Source: Mesorhizobium sp. M1C.F.Ca.ET.210.01.1.1
Lineage (GTDB): Bacteria; Pseudomonadota; Alphaproteobacteria; Rhizobiales; Rhizobiaceae
Direction of reading: 5' to 3'
Assembly: GCF_004791585.1 (NCBI RefSeq)
Contig: NZ_SRUU01000024.1
Location: 38,507 to 102,506, forward strand
DNA: 64,000 nt
This document shows, in pieces, positions 38,888 to 47,762 of the stretch; within the stretch, counting starts at the first letter, position 1, and every line of letters begins with the position of its first letter. The notes under the pieces were generated by a model that saw only the letters and a list, made by a program, of their open reading frames with translations, had not been told where the DNA came from and made no database searches. The position numbers were made by a program, and so were the translations under genes.

Positions 38888-39235
38888 ATGAAGTTCAATG
38901 CAATTGAGGGACCGGGGATCGGCGCATGGAAGCTGGCAGCCGTTCTTGGATTGGCCGCGGCAGTGCACATGGCCGGCGTCGATCTTGCCTTGGCGCAAAG
39001 TGGCGGCGCCGGCGGCGCCTTCGCGCCACTGCAGACGGCCGTTCAAATGATCGTGGATTTCATCACCGGACCGTTCGGGCGGCTGCTAGCTATCATTGCA
39101 GTGATCGGACTCGGTTTCCTCGCCTTCGCCGGTCGGCTGTCGTGGTTCACGGCCGGCGCCGTCATCGTCGGCATCGGTTTGGTCTTCGGTGCACCAACCA
39201 TCGTCGATGAAATGATTGCAGCCGTCGGCAAATAG
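38888..39235 (+). CDS. virB2: VirB2 pilin (TrbC/VirB2 family)
   Basis: AAGGAGA precedes the ATG. The 115-residue preprotein has a long leader ending GVDLALAQSGGAG, then two hydrophobic helices, PLQTAVQMIVDFITGPFGRL and LLAIIAVIGLGFLAFAGRLS, followed by FTAGAVIVGIGLVFGAPTIV: the standard pilin pair of this family. Mature pilin forms the conjugative pilus. It lies 13 bases after virB1 and two before virB3. Confidence 0.92.
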   Translation: MKFNAIEGPGIGAWKLAAVLGLAAAVHMAGVDLALAQSGGAGGAFAPLQTAVQMIVDFITGPFGRLLAIIAVIGLGFLAFAGRLSWFTAGAVIVGIGLVFGAPTIVDEMIAAVGK

Positions 39236-39237
39236 CG

Positions 39238-39537
39238 ATGGCTGAGTTCGAGGACGAAAAGCCTGCCCTCACGCCGTTGGTGATCGGCTTGACCCGTTCA
39301 CCGACGCTTTGGGGCGTGCCCTACATGGCCGTCGTTATCGTCGTCGGTTGCACGATCATAGGGTGGTTGGGCTCCAACTCCTTGTGGGCACTGCTGACCG
39401 CACCGGTCGCCTACCTCGTCCTTTTCACCCTGTGCACCTGGGACAACAAGATCCTCGACGTCATGCAGGTTGCGTCGCGCAAGACGCCCCGCACGCGCAA
39501 CAAGAGCTTTTGGGGCACCAATTCATACGGACCATAG
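39238..39537 (+). CDS. virB3: VirB3 inner-membrane protein
   Basis: A 99-residue protein with the VirB3 start (PLVIGLTRSPTLWGVPYMAV), a membrane helix VVIVVGCTIIGWLGSN, another hydrophobic segment (LLTAPVAYLVLFTLCT) and a basic C-terminus (ASRKTPRTRNKSFWGTNSYG). VirB3 binds VirB4 at the inner membrane. Its stop is three bases before virB4, in line with coupled translation. Confidence 0.92.
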   Translation: MAEFEDEKPALTPLVIGLTRSPTLWGVPYMAVVIVVGCTIIGWLGSNSLWALLTAPVAYLVLFTLCTWDNKILDVMQVASRKTPRTRNKSFWGTNSYGP

Positions 39538-39540
39538 CCG

Positions 39541-41952
39541 ATGCTGAAAGTCGTCACAGATGAGCTTGGGTTTGGGAAGGCCGCTCACAACGAGCGGCCA
39601 ATGTCGACTCATATCCCCTATTTGCGCCATGTCTCCGATACTGTGATCGGCTTGGAAAATGGCGCCTTGATCAGCGTCATCAAGCTCGATGGCCTGTTCT
39701 TCCAGACTGAGGACCAGGCCACGCTAAACATGCGCTCCGTCGTGCAAAACACGATGATCCGCGCGCTCGGTTCCAGCCGGTTTTCGCTGTGGTCGACAGT
39801 CATTCGCCGCGCGGTTGAAACCGAGATCGGAGGCGCCATTGATGATCCGTTCTGCGACCTGCTCAACAAGCGTTACATGGAGCAGTTGCGCCACAAGCGC
39901 ATGTTCACGAACGAGATCTACCTGACCATCGTAAGGTCAGGCATGCGGGGGGCGCTCGGTATCGGTCACACCCTTAAGCGGATACTCAACAACGCCAGCC
40001 GCGACGGCCGCTCTCAACAGTCACGCGAGGACGTGACGGAACTGGAGGAACTGGTCACCAACATCACGCGCGAGCTCGAGAAATACGGCGCGCGTGCGCT
40101 CGGCATCGCTCGCCGCGATGGCGAGCCCTATTCCGAACCCTGCGAGTTCTTCAACACTATCCTGACCTGCGGCGTGCCACGTAAGATGCGGCTCCCGCGC
40201 ATGGGCATCAGCAACTATGTCGGCACCTCTCGGCTGCATTTCAGCAAGCGGACCATGCAGGCACAAGCCGCTGTCGACGAGGACAGCCGTTTCGGCGCGC
40301 TTCTGTCGGTAAAAGAATATCCCCCCTTCACAGGGCCGGGAATGCTTGACGGCCTTTTGCAAGTCAATCACGAGTTCATTCTGACGCAATCGTTCACGAT
40401 CGCGGATAAGCCCATTGCTCAAGAGCGAATTACCCGCCTGCAGCGTCAAATCCAGGCCTCGGACGAAGCGGGTAGCTCGGTCGAACACGACATCGATTTC
40501 GCAGTTAACAGCCTGATGAACCAGGAAGTCGTTTTCGGCTTCCACCATCTGACACTGTTGTGCCTGTCGCGCGATCTGGAGGGCGTGAGCAAGGCGGTCT
40601 CCGAGCTTGGGGCATGCCTCACCGACATGAACATCAACTGGCTACGCGAGGATATGAACCTCGAAGCGGCCTTTTGGGCGCAATTGCCGGGAAACCACAG
40701 TTACATCGCCCGCAAGGCGTTGCTGTCGAGCGGCAATTTCGCCGGTTTGTCGTCGATGCACAATTTCGCGACGGGGCAATCCGACGGCGCGCATTGGGGC
40801 CTGCCGATCGCGATCCTCGAAACGACTTCGCAAACGCCGTACTGGTTCAACTTTCACCAACGCGACATTGGCCATTTCCTCGTCACTGGTCCAACCGGCT
40901 CGGGCAAAACGGTCGGCCTGACGTTCTTGCTTGCCCAGGCGATGCGCATCAATCCCGCGCCCAAGGCAGTTTTCTTTGACAAGGATCGCGGTGCGGAGAT
41001 TTTCATTCGGGCGGTTGGCGGCACCTACGAGGTGCTGTCCCCGGAAACACCCACCGGCTTCAACCCTCTCCAGCTCGAGAACACCGGACCGAACCGGGAA
41101 TTTCTCCTGCGGCTGCTAAAGGCAATGCTTCGCGCCAACGATCGTCGCGACTTTAGCCAGGAAGACGAAGACACACTCGAAAAGGCCTTGGCTCGGCTCA
41201 TGCAAGAGCCCGCGGCTGAGCGTAACTTGGTGAACCTGTCGACCCTGCTCATCGGTCGCTCTCGCGCAGACGCCAACGACCTTCATGCTCGGCTGCGGCC
41301 GTGGATCGACGGCGAAAAGGCATGGTTGTTCAACGCTCAGCACGACGTTCTGTCGTTCTCAGGGCATCGTGTCTTTGGCTTCGACATGACCAACATCCTC
41401 GCAAATGAGGAGTTGCGCACACCGGCGCTGATGTACCTCTACCATCGGCTGGATGAGCTGCTGAACGGCGATCCTGTCATGTTCTTCATGGATGAAGGCT
41501 GGCAGCTGCTCCAGGACGAGACCTTCTCGGCGTTCATCGTCGACAAGATGAAAACCATCCGCAAGCTCAACGGCATTGTCGGTTTCGGAACGCAGTCGGC
41601 GGCAGACATCACCAAGGCCCGGGCGTCTCACACGCTGATCGAGCAGTCGGCAACCAACATCCACTTCCCTAATCCGCGCGCGGACGAGGAAAGCTACATC
41701 AGCCGCTTCGGCCTGACGGTCAAAGAATTCAACTTCATCAAAAACACCCCGCCCGAGAAGCGCACTTTTCTCGTCAAGCACGGGAATGACTCGGTCATTG
41801 CCCGCCTCGATCTGTCGTCGATGCCCGACATGGTGAAGGTCCTGTCGGGCCGAAAGAAGACGATCGAGGAGTGCGCAGCGCTTCGGGGAAAATACGGCGA
41901 CGAGCCGGAAAAGTGGCTGGCTGAATTTTGCGGATGGGAGAAGGCCCAATGA
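39541..41952 (+). CDS. virB4: VirB4 ATPase of the type IV secretion system
   Basis: The 803-residue protein has the N-terminal VirB4/TrbE region (RHVSDTVIGLENGALISVIK) and a C-terminal RecA-like motor: Walker A LVTGPTGSGKTVGLTFLLA near residue 449, Walker B VMFFMDEGWQLLQD near 646, and the conserved QSAADITKA and LIEQSATNIHFPNP stretches. VirB4 energises pilus assembly and channel function. Full length for the family. The ATG follows virB3 closely and its stop overlaps the next gene by four bases (ATGA). Confidence 0.95.
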   Translation: MLKVVTDELGFGKAAHNERPMSTHIPYLRHVSDTVIGLENGALISVIKLDGLFFQTEDQATLNMRSVVQNTMIRALGSSRFSLWSTVIRRAVETEIGGAIDDPFCDLLNKRYMEQLRHKRMFTNEIYLTIVRSGMRGALGIGHTLKRILNNASRDGRSQQSREDVTELEELVTNITRELEKYGARALGIARRDGEPYSEPCEFFNTILTCGVPRKMRLPRMGISNYVGTSRLHFSKRTMQAQAAVDEDSRFGALLSVKEYPPFTGPGMLDGLLQVNHEFILTQSFTIADKPIAQERITRLQRQIQASDEAGSSVEHDIDFAVNSLMNQEVVFGFHHLTLLCLSRDLEGVSKAVSELGACLTDMNINWLREDMNLEAAFWAQLPGNHSYIARKALLSSGNFAGLSSMHNFATGQSDGAHWGLPIAILETTSQTPYWFNFHQRDIGHFLVTGPTGSGKTVGLTFLLAQAMRINPAPKAVFFDKDRGAEIFIRAVGGTYEVLSPETPTGFNPLQLENTGPNREFLLRLLKAMLRANDRRDFSQEDEDTLEKALARLMQEPAAERNLVNLSTLLIGRSRADANDLHARLRPWIDGEKAWLFNAQHDVLSFSGHRVFGFDMTNILANEELRTPALMYLYHRLDELLNGDPVMFFMDEGWQLLQDETFSAFIVDKMKTIRKLNGIVGFGTQSAADITKARASHTLIEQSATNIHFPNPRADEESYISRFGLTVKEFNFIKNTPPEKRTFLVKHGNDSVIARLDLSSMPDMVKVLSGRKKTIEECAALRGKYGDEPEKWLAEFCGWEKAQ

Positions 41953-43034
41953 GAAATTGTCTGGCCCTTGGCTTGCTGGTGTCAACACTCGCCACCCCCG
42001 TTCCGGCGATGGCGTCCGGTGTTCCCGTCAGCGACGGAGCAAACCTCGGTACAAAAACGGATCGGAAGGACGAGATCGGCGAAATCGAAAAGACCGACAA
42101 GGACCGGTATTCGATCAACAAAGGGGTGACCTGCTCCGTCTACAGGGAAGGTCGCAAGGACGATCCGGCCGCGGCCGCGCAAGCCAACCCTGAAATCGCC
42201 GGCCTGGTCAAAAGGGTCGCGCGGGAAGAAGGCGTCGACGAGAACCTTTTTATGGCTCTCGTCTACCAGGAAAGCCGCTTCAATCCGTGCGCCCAATCTG
42301 GCGCCGGCGCATACGGCCTCACACAGCTGATGCCGGGGACGGCGAGCGATCTCGGGGTCAATCGCTACAATATCGAGTCCAATTTGCGTGGCGGCGCCCG
42401 CTATCTGAAACAGCAGCTCAAGCGGTTCGGCGGCAACGTGAATCTGGCACTTGCCGCCTACAATTCCGGTCACGGCAGCGTCCAGAAATACGGCGGCATC
42501 CCGCCGTTCAAAGAAACGCAGGGTTACGTCAAAAAGATCACCCAACAGTGGCTGCCGGCACTCGGTGGGGCGAATGGGGCGAACATCCCGATCAACTATG
42601 GCGGCGGCAGCACATCGTACACTGGCATGCGGGATTCGACGATCAACGCCATGGCGACGTCGCAAGCCACGCAGGAGAGCGGCGCCAACGTCGTGTCATG
42701 GCTGCAGCAGCTCGGCGGCCTGACCACTGGAACCATTCAGGACAGCTGGGACCACAATTCCGGTGCGCGAAACGCCAATCTCGAAATGATGAACCAGGTC
42801 ATCCTGCTCGGGACGACAATGGCTGACCTGTTCAATTCAAGAAACGCGATGCAGCTGACTGAAACGTCAGGCTCATCTCAGTCCTCTGGAGACAAAAATA
42901 AAGGCGAGATGCCGCGCGAAACCACTGGTCTGTGCGACCCGCGCGAAGGGTTCACCTGGAGCCCGGCGGACCAAGCCTGTGTCCAGAAGCGCGAGCGTGA
43001 ATCCACCCTCAACCTGCAACTCAAGCTTCAATAA
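41949..43034 (+). CDS. Lytic transglycosylase with VirB5-like N-terminus
   Basis: Signal peptide MRNCLALGLLVSTLATPVPA, with the mature region starting ASGVPVSDGANLGTKTD, nearly the same as the VirB5 protein encoded next (ASGVPVIDGANL). An SLT domain follows: VDENLFMALVYQESRFNPCA (catalytic Glu), AYGLTQLMPGTASDLG, RYLKQQLKRFGGNVNLALAA, YNSGHGSVQKYGGIPPFKET. The C-terminal 150 residues (NAMATSQATQESGANVVSWL, MADLFNSRNAMQLTE) are unassigned. It is a second cell-wall hydrolase in the operon besides virB1, placed between virB4 and virB5. Confidence 0.85.
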   Translation: MRNCLALGLLVSTLATPVPAMASGVPVSDGANLGTKTDRKDEIGEIEKTDKDRYSINKGVTCSVYREGRKDDPAAAAQANPEIAGLVKRVAREEGVDENLFMALVYQESRFNPCAQSGAGAYGLTQLMPGTASDLGVNRYNIESNLRGGARYLKQQLKRFGGNVNLALAAYNSGHGSVQKYGGIPPFKETQGYVKKITQQWLPALGGANGANIPINYGGGSTSYTGMRDSTINAMATSQATQESGANVVSWLQQLGGLTTGTIQDSWDHNSGARNANLEMMNQVILLGTTMADLFNSRNAMQLTETSGSSQSSGDKNKGEMPRETTGLCDPREGFTWSPADQACVQKRERESTLNLQLKLQ

Positions 43035-43045
43035 GGAGACCTTCT

Positions 43046-43750
43046 ATGAAGCGCTCTATCCTCACTGCGTGTTCGGTTCTCTTTGCTTCCGCGGCATGGG
43101 CATCAGGTGTGCCAGTCATCGACGGCGCCAATCTCAAAGTGGCCAAGGAAACGGCCATGACCACCGACAAGATCCTGAACACGAACAAGGACATCCTGTC
43201 GACTGTCGAAGACACGTTGAAGGCCGTCACCGGCGATCGCGGCGGTGACGCCAACCAGATGCAGAATCTGGCTGTTGGCAACGGTTTCAGCGTGTCCTCC
43301 ATGCCATCCTTCGACAGCATCATGTCAGGCGGTGTGCCAAATTTCGGCGGCATGGGTGGCGACATCAGCAAGATCGCGACCACCTTCATCAATGGCCTGC
43401 AGCTGGTGAAAAGCCTCTCTGGCAAGTCAAACAGCGGCTTTTCCAGCGACAAGTCCTATGAAGAGCTGATGAACACGGTGCTTGGCGTTTCGGCCCTTGT
43501 GACCGGATCGCAGAAGGCCGTGACGGCGCGCCGGAGCGCCCTTGAGCAAGCGGGACAGAGCATCGGCCAGGCTCAGGACATCAAGGGGTCGATCGATCAG
43601 AACACCCAATTGCAGGTCCAGGCCGGCCTCACGATCAACGAGCTGATCGGCGTGATGAACGGTGCTGTCGGTTCCCTGCAGGCCGATAACCAGCGCCGGC
43701 TTACCGACATTTCCAACTCGAAGAAGGCGTTGACCTACGGTGGTAACTAA
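43046..43750 (+). CDS. virB5: VirB5/TrbJ-like minor pilin
   Basis: Signal peptide MKRSILTACSVLFASAAWAS, then GVPVIDGANLKVAKETAMTT, an N-terminus typical of the VirB5 family. The mature protein is mainly helical (TDKILNTNKDILSTVEDTLK, AVTARRSALEQAGQSIGQAQ, GLTINELIGVMNGAVGSLQA), the usual three-helix bundle layout, with a Gly/Ser-rich insertion in the middle. VirB5 caps the pilus and mediates host-cell contact. AAGGAGA precedes the ATG. Confidence 0.85.
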   Translation: MKRSILTACSVLFASAAWASGVPVIDGANLKVAKETAMTTDKILNTNKDILSTVEDTLKAVTGDRGGDANQMQNLAVGNGFSVSSMPSFDSIMSGGVPNFGGMGGDISKIATTFINGLQLVKSLSGKSNSGFSSDKSYEELMNTVLGVSALVTGSQKAVTARRSALEQAGQSIGQAQDIKGSIDQNTQLQVQAGLTINELIGVMNGAVGSLQADNQRRLTDISNSKKALTYGGN

Positions 43751-43760
43751 CTCTGCACAC

Positions 43761-43964
43761 ATGGTGAAGGCCTTGTTCGCGGTCGTGATCGCTGCCGGCG
43801 TTGCCGGCTGCGGCACGGTCAAAGGCAAAACGGCCCCCTGCAAGCGACCCGTAAATCTGACGTCCTACGCGGCCGACCCTCGCCAGGAATGCGGTCCGAT
43901 GTCGTACGTCAACGGCGACCCAGCCACGGCGGCGGCCGCGATAAAGGCGATGGCAACCCAGTAA
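43761..43964 (+). CDS. Small lipoprotein, VirB7-position
   Basis: The ATG at 43761 starts MVKALFAVVIAAGVAGCGTV, where VAGC is a lipobox, so the Cys would be lipidated. The mature 50-residue peptide contains two more Cys (TAPCKRPVNLTS, RQECGPMSYV). Position between virB5 and virB6 is that of VirB7-like or entry-exclusion lipoproteins. An earlier in-frame start at 43740 overlaps virB5 and would put a polar segment before the signal peptide. VirB7 identity is inferred from order and size. Confidence 0.7.
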   Translation: MVKALFAVVIAAGVAGCGTVKGKTAPCKRPVNLTSYAADPRQECGPMSYVNGDPATAAAAIKAMATQ

Positions 43965-43979
43965 GGACAATCGGCGGCA

Positions 43980-44999
43980 ATGGAAGATTTCTTAGGCAAC
44001 CTTCTCGACCGGATTGAAGACACCGGAAGAACCTTTTCGGAAAGGGCATATGGGATTGTCGGCGGCGAAATCATGCCGCTGCTCAACGTCCTGTTCTTGG
44101 CCTATGTCGCCTATTACGGCCTGCAGCTCTTCATGGGAACATCCAGGGTCAGCGTTGCCGAAATCATCGGCCGTGTCGCCCGAATGGTGGTCATTTTGCT
44201 GATCGTCAAAGAATGGAGCAATTTCGACACGCTGTTTTACAGTTGGCTGAACAACACGCCAGAGGATGTCGGGCGCGCGATCCTGATGGCCACGGGAACC
44301 GGCATCACCGAACCGACAAATGGCCTGTCGATGATCTGGAAGACCGCCAATGAAGCAGCGGCGGCGTTTGCGGAACAGTCGGGCTACTTTGCCATTCTGC
44401 CGTCGATGATCGGCTTTCTCATCATGCTTTGCGTCGCGGTCTTTATCGCCGTCGCGCTGGCGATCCTGTTGCTGGCGAAGGTGATGATGTGGGTGCTGGT
44501 CGGAACAGCCCCGATCTTCATAGCCTGCATGCTGTTCGAGCAGACGCGACGCCTCGGGGTGTCGTGGTTCCAGCAGGTCCTTCTCTACGCACTGATACCG
44601 CTTTTCATCTATGTGGTTGCCGCCTTCCTCATCGCCGCCATGGATCCCGAGCTAACCAAGGTAACAAATGCAGCGAACCAACGCCGGCTGCAGCTCAGCG
44701 ACGTGTCGGCTTTCCTGCTGCTGTGTTTCGCAGGGGCGTTCGTACTTTTCCATATCCAGGTGTTGGCGCAAAGCATCGTTGGCGGCGTCTCAGCGGGCAT
44801 CGGCAATGTCGCGAGAGCTGTCGGCATGACGGCTCCAACGAAGGCACTCGACGGTGCACGCGGCGCGGCAGGCGTGGTCGGCAATGCCGGTATGCGAGCA
44901 CGCGATCGTATCCAATCCGGCATGGTCGCCAATATTCGCACTGCCAATGAGCGCACTGCCATGCAGAACAAAATCACCAACAACAGCATGCCTCGCTGA
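43980..44999 (+). CDS. virB6: VirB6/TrbL-like polytopic membrane protein
   Basis: A 339-residue protein with at least six membrane segments: IMPLLNVLFLAYVAYYGLQL, VARMVVILLIVKEW, LPSMIGFLIMLCVAVFIAVA, AKVMMWVLVGTAPIFIACML, QQVLLYALIPLFIYVVAAFL and SAFLLLCFAGAFVLFHIQVL. The motif VLVGTAPIFIACMLFEQTRR is a VirB6 landmark. It forms the inner-membrane part of the channel. The C-terminus is a short basic tail (ANERTAMQNKITNNSMPR). Confidence 0.92.
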   Translation: MEDFLGNLLDRIEDTGRTFSERAYGIVGGEIMPLLNVLFLAYVAYYGLQLFMGTSRVSVAEIIGRVARMVVILLIVKEWSNFDTLFYSWLNNTPEDVGRAILMATGTGITEPTNGLSMIWKTANEAAAAFAEQSGYFAILPSMIGFLIMLCVAVFIAVALAILLLAKVMMWVLVGTAPIFIACMLFEQTRRLGVSWFQQVLLYALIPLFIYVVAAFLIAAMDPELTKVTNAANQRRLQLSDVSAFLLLCFAGAFVLFHIQVLAQSIVGGVSAGIGNVARAVGMTAPTKALDGARGAAGVVGNAGMRARDRIQSGMVANIRTANERTAMQNKITNNSMPR

Positions 45000-45037
45000 G
45001 GCTGCTCGCTGGCAGGCAAAGTAAGGGCTGGATCAAT

Positions 45038-45730
45038 ATGGCAGACAACGAAGGTGCTCTGAGGAGCTATTTTCAGGACGGCGATCGATGGGAAAAGGAG
45101 ATTGTCAAGAAAGCGAAGCGCTCTCGGTCGCTTGCATGGTTCGTGGCGCTGCTTTTCGGAGTGATCACGTTGCTGGCACTCGTCGCGCTCGTTCTCTTGG
45201 TCCCGCTGAAAAGCTTCGAGCCATATATCGTCGAGGTCGACAAGAACACCGGCTATATCGAGGTCAAGACAGGCTTGACCAAGCCGTTGACTCTGACAGA
45301 GACGCAAGCCATCACGCAAGCCAATGTGGTACGCTATATCCGCCAGCGCGAGGGCTATGACCCGTTCGCCATCGAAGAAAACTTCGGCGTCGCCGCTCTA
45401 CTGTCGACCGGGGATGCGGCACGCGAGTTGGCAGAGCAGTACAGCGCAGCCAACCGGAACAATCCGGCCAAAGTCTACGGCAAAAACAAGCGCGTGCTGG
45501 TCGACGTCAAGTCCGTGACGTTCTCGAATGCCAGCACAGCGCTGGTCCGGTTCTCGACGACGGAAAAGTCCGACACGGATTCGATCGTGCGGCACTACAT
45601 TTCGGTTGTGCGCTACCGGTATACGGACACGCCGGAAACGAATGAATGGCGGTTTGAAAACCCTCTCGGATTCCAGGTCTACAACTACCGCCGCGACCAG
45701 GAAACGGTTACGCCGGGAGACGAGGGATGA
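45038..45730 (+). CDS. virB8: VirB8 assembly factor
   Basis: A 230-residue bitopic protein: cytoplasmic N-terminus, one membrane helix (LAWFVALLFGVITLLALVAL), then a periplasmic NTF2-like domain (PYIVEVDKNTGYIEVKTGLT, AITQANVVRYIRQREGYDPF, ARELAEQYSAANRNNPAKVY, SIVRHYISVVRYRYTDTPET). All family landmarks are present. It nucleates assembly of the VirB9/VirB10 channel. The stop overlaps virB9 by four bases (ATGA). Confidence 0.95.
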   Translation: MADNEGALRSYFQDGDRWEKEIVKKAKRSRSLAWFVALLFGVITLLALVALVLLVPLKSFEPYIVEVDKNTGYIEVKTGLTKPLTLTETQAITQANVVRYIRQREGYDPFAIEENFGVAALLSTGDAARELAEQYSAANRNNPAKVYGKNKRVLVDVKSVTFSNASTALVRFSTTEKSDTDSIVRHYISVVRYRYTDTPETNEWRFENPLGFQVYNYRRDQETVTPGDEG

Positions 45731-46536
45731 TGAGGCGCCTGCTGTTTTCGGCGGCGCTTTCCGTCGCCATCCTGACTCACGCCCATGGCGCGCAAACGCC
45801 TCGTCCGGGCAACCTCGACGGGCGCGTTACCAGTGTCGTCTATCAGCCGAACAACGTGGTCACGGTCAATGCCACCTACGGCATTTCGACCATGATCATT
45901 TTCGACGAAGACGAGAAATTCGAAACGATCTCGCTCGGCGATACGGAAAGCTGGCAGGTGGCACCTTCCGAGAAGGGCAACATCCTGTTCGTCAAACCGG
46001 TCGCCAAGAACGTCACCACCAATATGAACGTGGTGACGACGAAACGAATTTATTTCATCGAGCTGCACGATTATGCGCCAGAGGCAGGCCGCAAGGTCTT
46101 CGGCGTGCGCTTCGTCTATCCAGAGAAGGATCTGAACGCCGCCTTGCGCAAAGAGGCAGAATATAGGGCGGCAAACCCCAACGTTTCGAGCATCGACAAG
46201 GCCAACGTCAACATTGACTACTCGTTCTCGGGCGACGCGGCCCTGAAACCGTCGATGGTCTTCGATGACGGCAAAAAGACCTTCTTCAAATTCAACGGCC
46301 GCGTGCCGGCGATCTTTGCCGTTCAATCGGATTTTTCCGAGACGCTGCGCAATTTTCGCAAGGAGGGCGAATATCTCGTCGTCGATGGCGTCGCCACTCA
46401 ATACACGCTGCGCGACGGCGATCAGTGGACGTGCATTTTCAACCTTCGAAAGCCCGACTTCGGGACCCCAGACCCCGACGTCCTCGGCCCGGCTCCCGAT
46501 CGCCAGGCTAAGAAGCGCTGGAGGAGCGGCAACTGA
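45727..46536 (+). CDS. virB9: VirB9 outer-core subunit
   Basis: Signal peptide MMRRLLFSAALSVAILTHAH is followed by the N-terminal VirB9 domain (LDGRVTSVVYQPNNVVTVNA, GDTESWQVAPSEKGNILFVK, NMNVVTTKRIYFIELHDYAP) and the C-terminal TrbG/CagX-type domain (NIDYSFSGDAALKPSMVFDD, FKFNGRVPAIFAVQ, EYLVVDGVATQYTLRDGDQW). The protein builds the outer part of the core complex with VirB7 and VirB10. It overlaps virB10 by one base (TGATG). Confidence 0.95.
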   Translation: MMRRLLFSAALSVAILTHAHGAQTPRPGNLDGRVTSVVYQPNNVVTVNATYGISTMIIFDEDEKFETISLGDTESWQVAPSEKGNILFVKPVAKNVTTNMNVVTTKRIYFIELHDYAPEAGRKVFGVRFVYPEKDLNAALRKEAEYRAANPNVSSIDKANVNIDYSFSGDAALKPSMVFDDGKKTFFKFNGRVPAIFAVQSDFSETLRNFRKEGEYLVVDGVATQYTLRDGDQWTCIFNLRKPDFGTPDPDVLGPAPDRQAKKRWRSGN

Positions 46537-47762
46537 TGAAGCAATCTCCAGAATTGGAGGCCATGCTTGCCGGCGACGATACGGCCATCGCCAACAAGAA
46601 TGCCAAACGCAATCAGCTGCTCGGCGGTGCTGCACTGCTAATCGGTGGCGTTGTCGCTGCCTATTTCGTTCTCTCGCCCGCCAAAGAAGCCTCTCATGAC
46701 ATCACCCAGGGCGACGAAGAGTTTCGGACCACGACCTTCCGTCCACCGTCATTCGTGCGCGAGCAGAATAAGCCCGAGCCGCAACCCAACCCGGCGATCA
46801 TCAATATTCCTCCGCCGCCCGAACCGGCTGAACCCAGGGTCGATACGACGGAGTTCAACGTTCCACCGCCGCCGCCTCCGGTTGCTGAGCCGGCCGCCGC
46901 GCCGCCCCCCGCGGACGGACCGCCACCGGAAGAATTTCCGCAACGCTACAAATCAGGACTGATCTCGCTCGACCAGGCCAAGGCTGAGGACGGCGCCGGC
47001 AGGCTTGGTGGCGCCAATGGCAGCGGCCCTACGGTCGCAGGTGAGGACCGCAACAGCAAGTACCTCGCTGCCGCATCGAGCCTGGCCGACCGTGGCGCGA
47101 AAGCCACCCAACTCAAGCGCATTGATGCCTTGATCCCCGAAGGCACCCTCATTCCCGGTATCCTCGAAACGGCGATCAACAGCGACTTACCGGGGGAGAT
47201 TCGGGCGATCACGTCTCAGGATGTTTATTCCTTCGATGGCCGCCGTATCCTGATCACTACGGGAACGCGACTGATCGGTGAGTACCAGTCCGATGTGACC
47301 AGGGGACAAAAACGTATCTTCGTCATCTGGACGCGGCTTATCCGTGACGATGGCGTGAGCGTCCGGCTGAATTCGATCGGAAGCGACAGTCTCGGCCGTT
47401 CCGGTCTCACCGGCCATGTCGACAACAAATGGCGCGAACGTTTTGGGTCGGCCATCGTCCTCTCCATCGTTGGCGCCGGCGCCAGCTACCTGACCGGCTT
47501 CGGGAGCGACCAGGCGTACGGCAAGAACAACGACGATGCCAAACGCGGCGAGGAACTGGCGCGCGATACGATTGCTCAAACCTTCAGCGACATGGCCAAC
47601 CAGGCCTTGAGCGAAAATCTCCGCATCCCACCGACCATCAGCGTTAGTCAAGGCGAGCGCATCTTTGTGTATGTCCGACAGGATCTCGATTTCAGCGCCA
47701 TGTACGACGATCCCGTCACCGAAGCGATGAAGGAAATTCAACGTGAACGTCGCCGTCGGTAG
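46536..47762 (+). CDS. virB10: VirB10 (TrbI-like) channel protein
   Basis: The N-terminal cytoplasmic segment is followed by a membrane helix (LLGGAALLIGGVVAAYFVLS), a periplasmic Pro-rich stretch with INIPPPPEPAEPRV and VPPPPPPVAEPA, and the C-terminal beta-barrel domain: LIPEGTLIPGILETAINSDL, PGEIRAITSQDVYSFDGRRI, LITTGTRLIGEYQSDVTRGQ, RFGSAIVLSIVGAGASYLTG. It spans both membranes and transmits energy. The last 20 bases overlap virB11 in another frame. Confidence 0.95.
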   Translation: MKQSPELEAMLAGDDTAIANKNAKRNQLLGGAALLIGGVVAAYFVLSPAKEASHDITQGDEEFRTTTFRPPSFVREQNKPEPQPNPAIINIPPPPEPAEPRVDTTEFNVPPPPPPVAEPAAAPPPADGPPPEEFPQRYKSGLISLDQAKAEDGAGRLGGANGSGPTVAGEDRNSKYLAAASSLADRGAKATQLKRIDALIPEGTLIPGILETAINSDLPGEIRAITSQDVYSFDGRRILITTGTRLIGEYQSDVTRGQKRIFVIWTRLIRDDGVSVRLNSIGSDSLGRSGLTGHVDNKWRERFGSAIVLSIVGAGASYLTGFGSDQAYGKNNDDAKRGEELARDTIAQTFSDMANQALSENLRIPPTISVSQGERIFVYVRQDLDFSAMYDDPVTEAMKEIQRERRRR

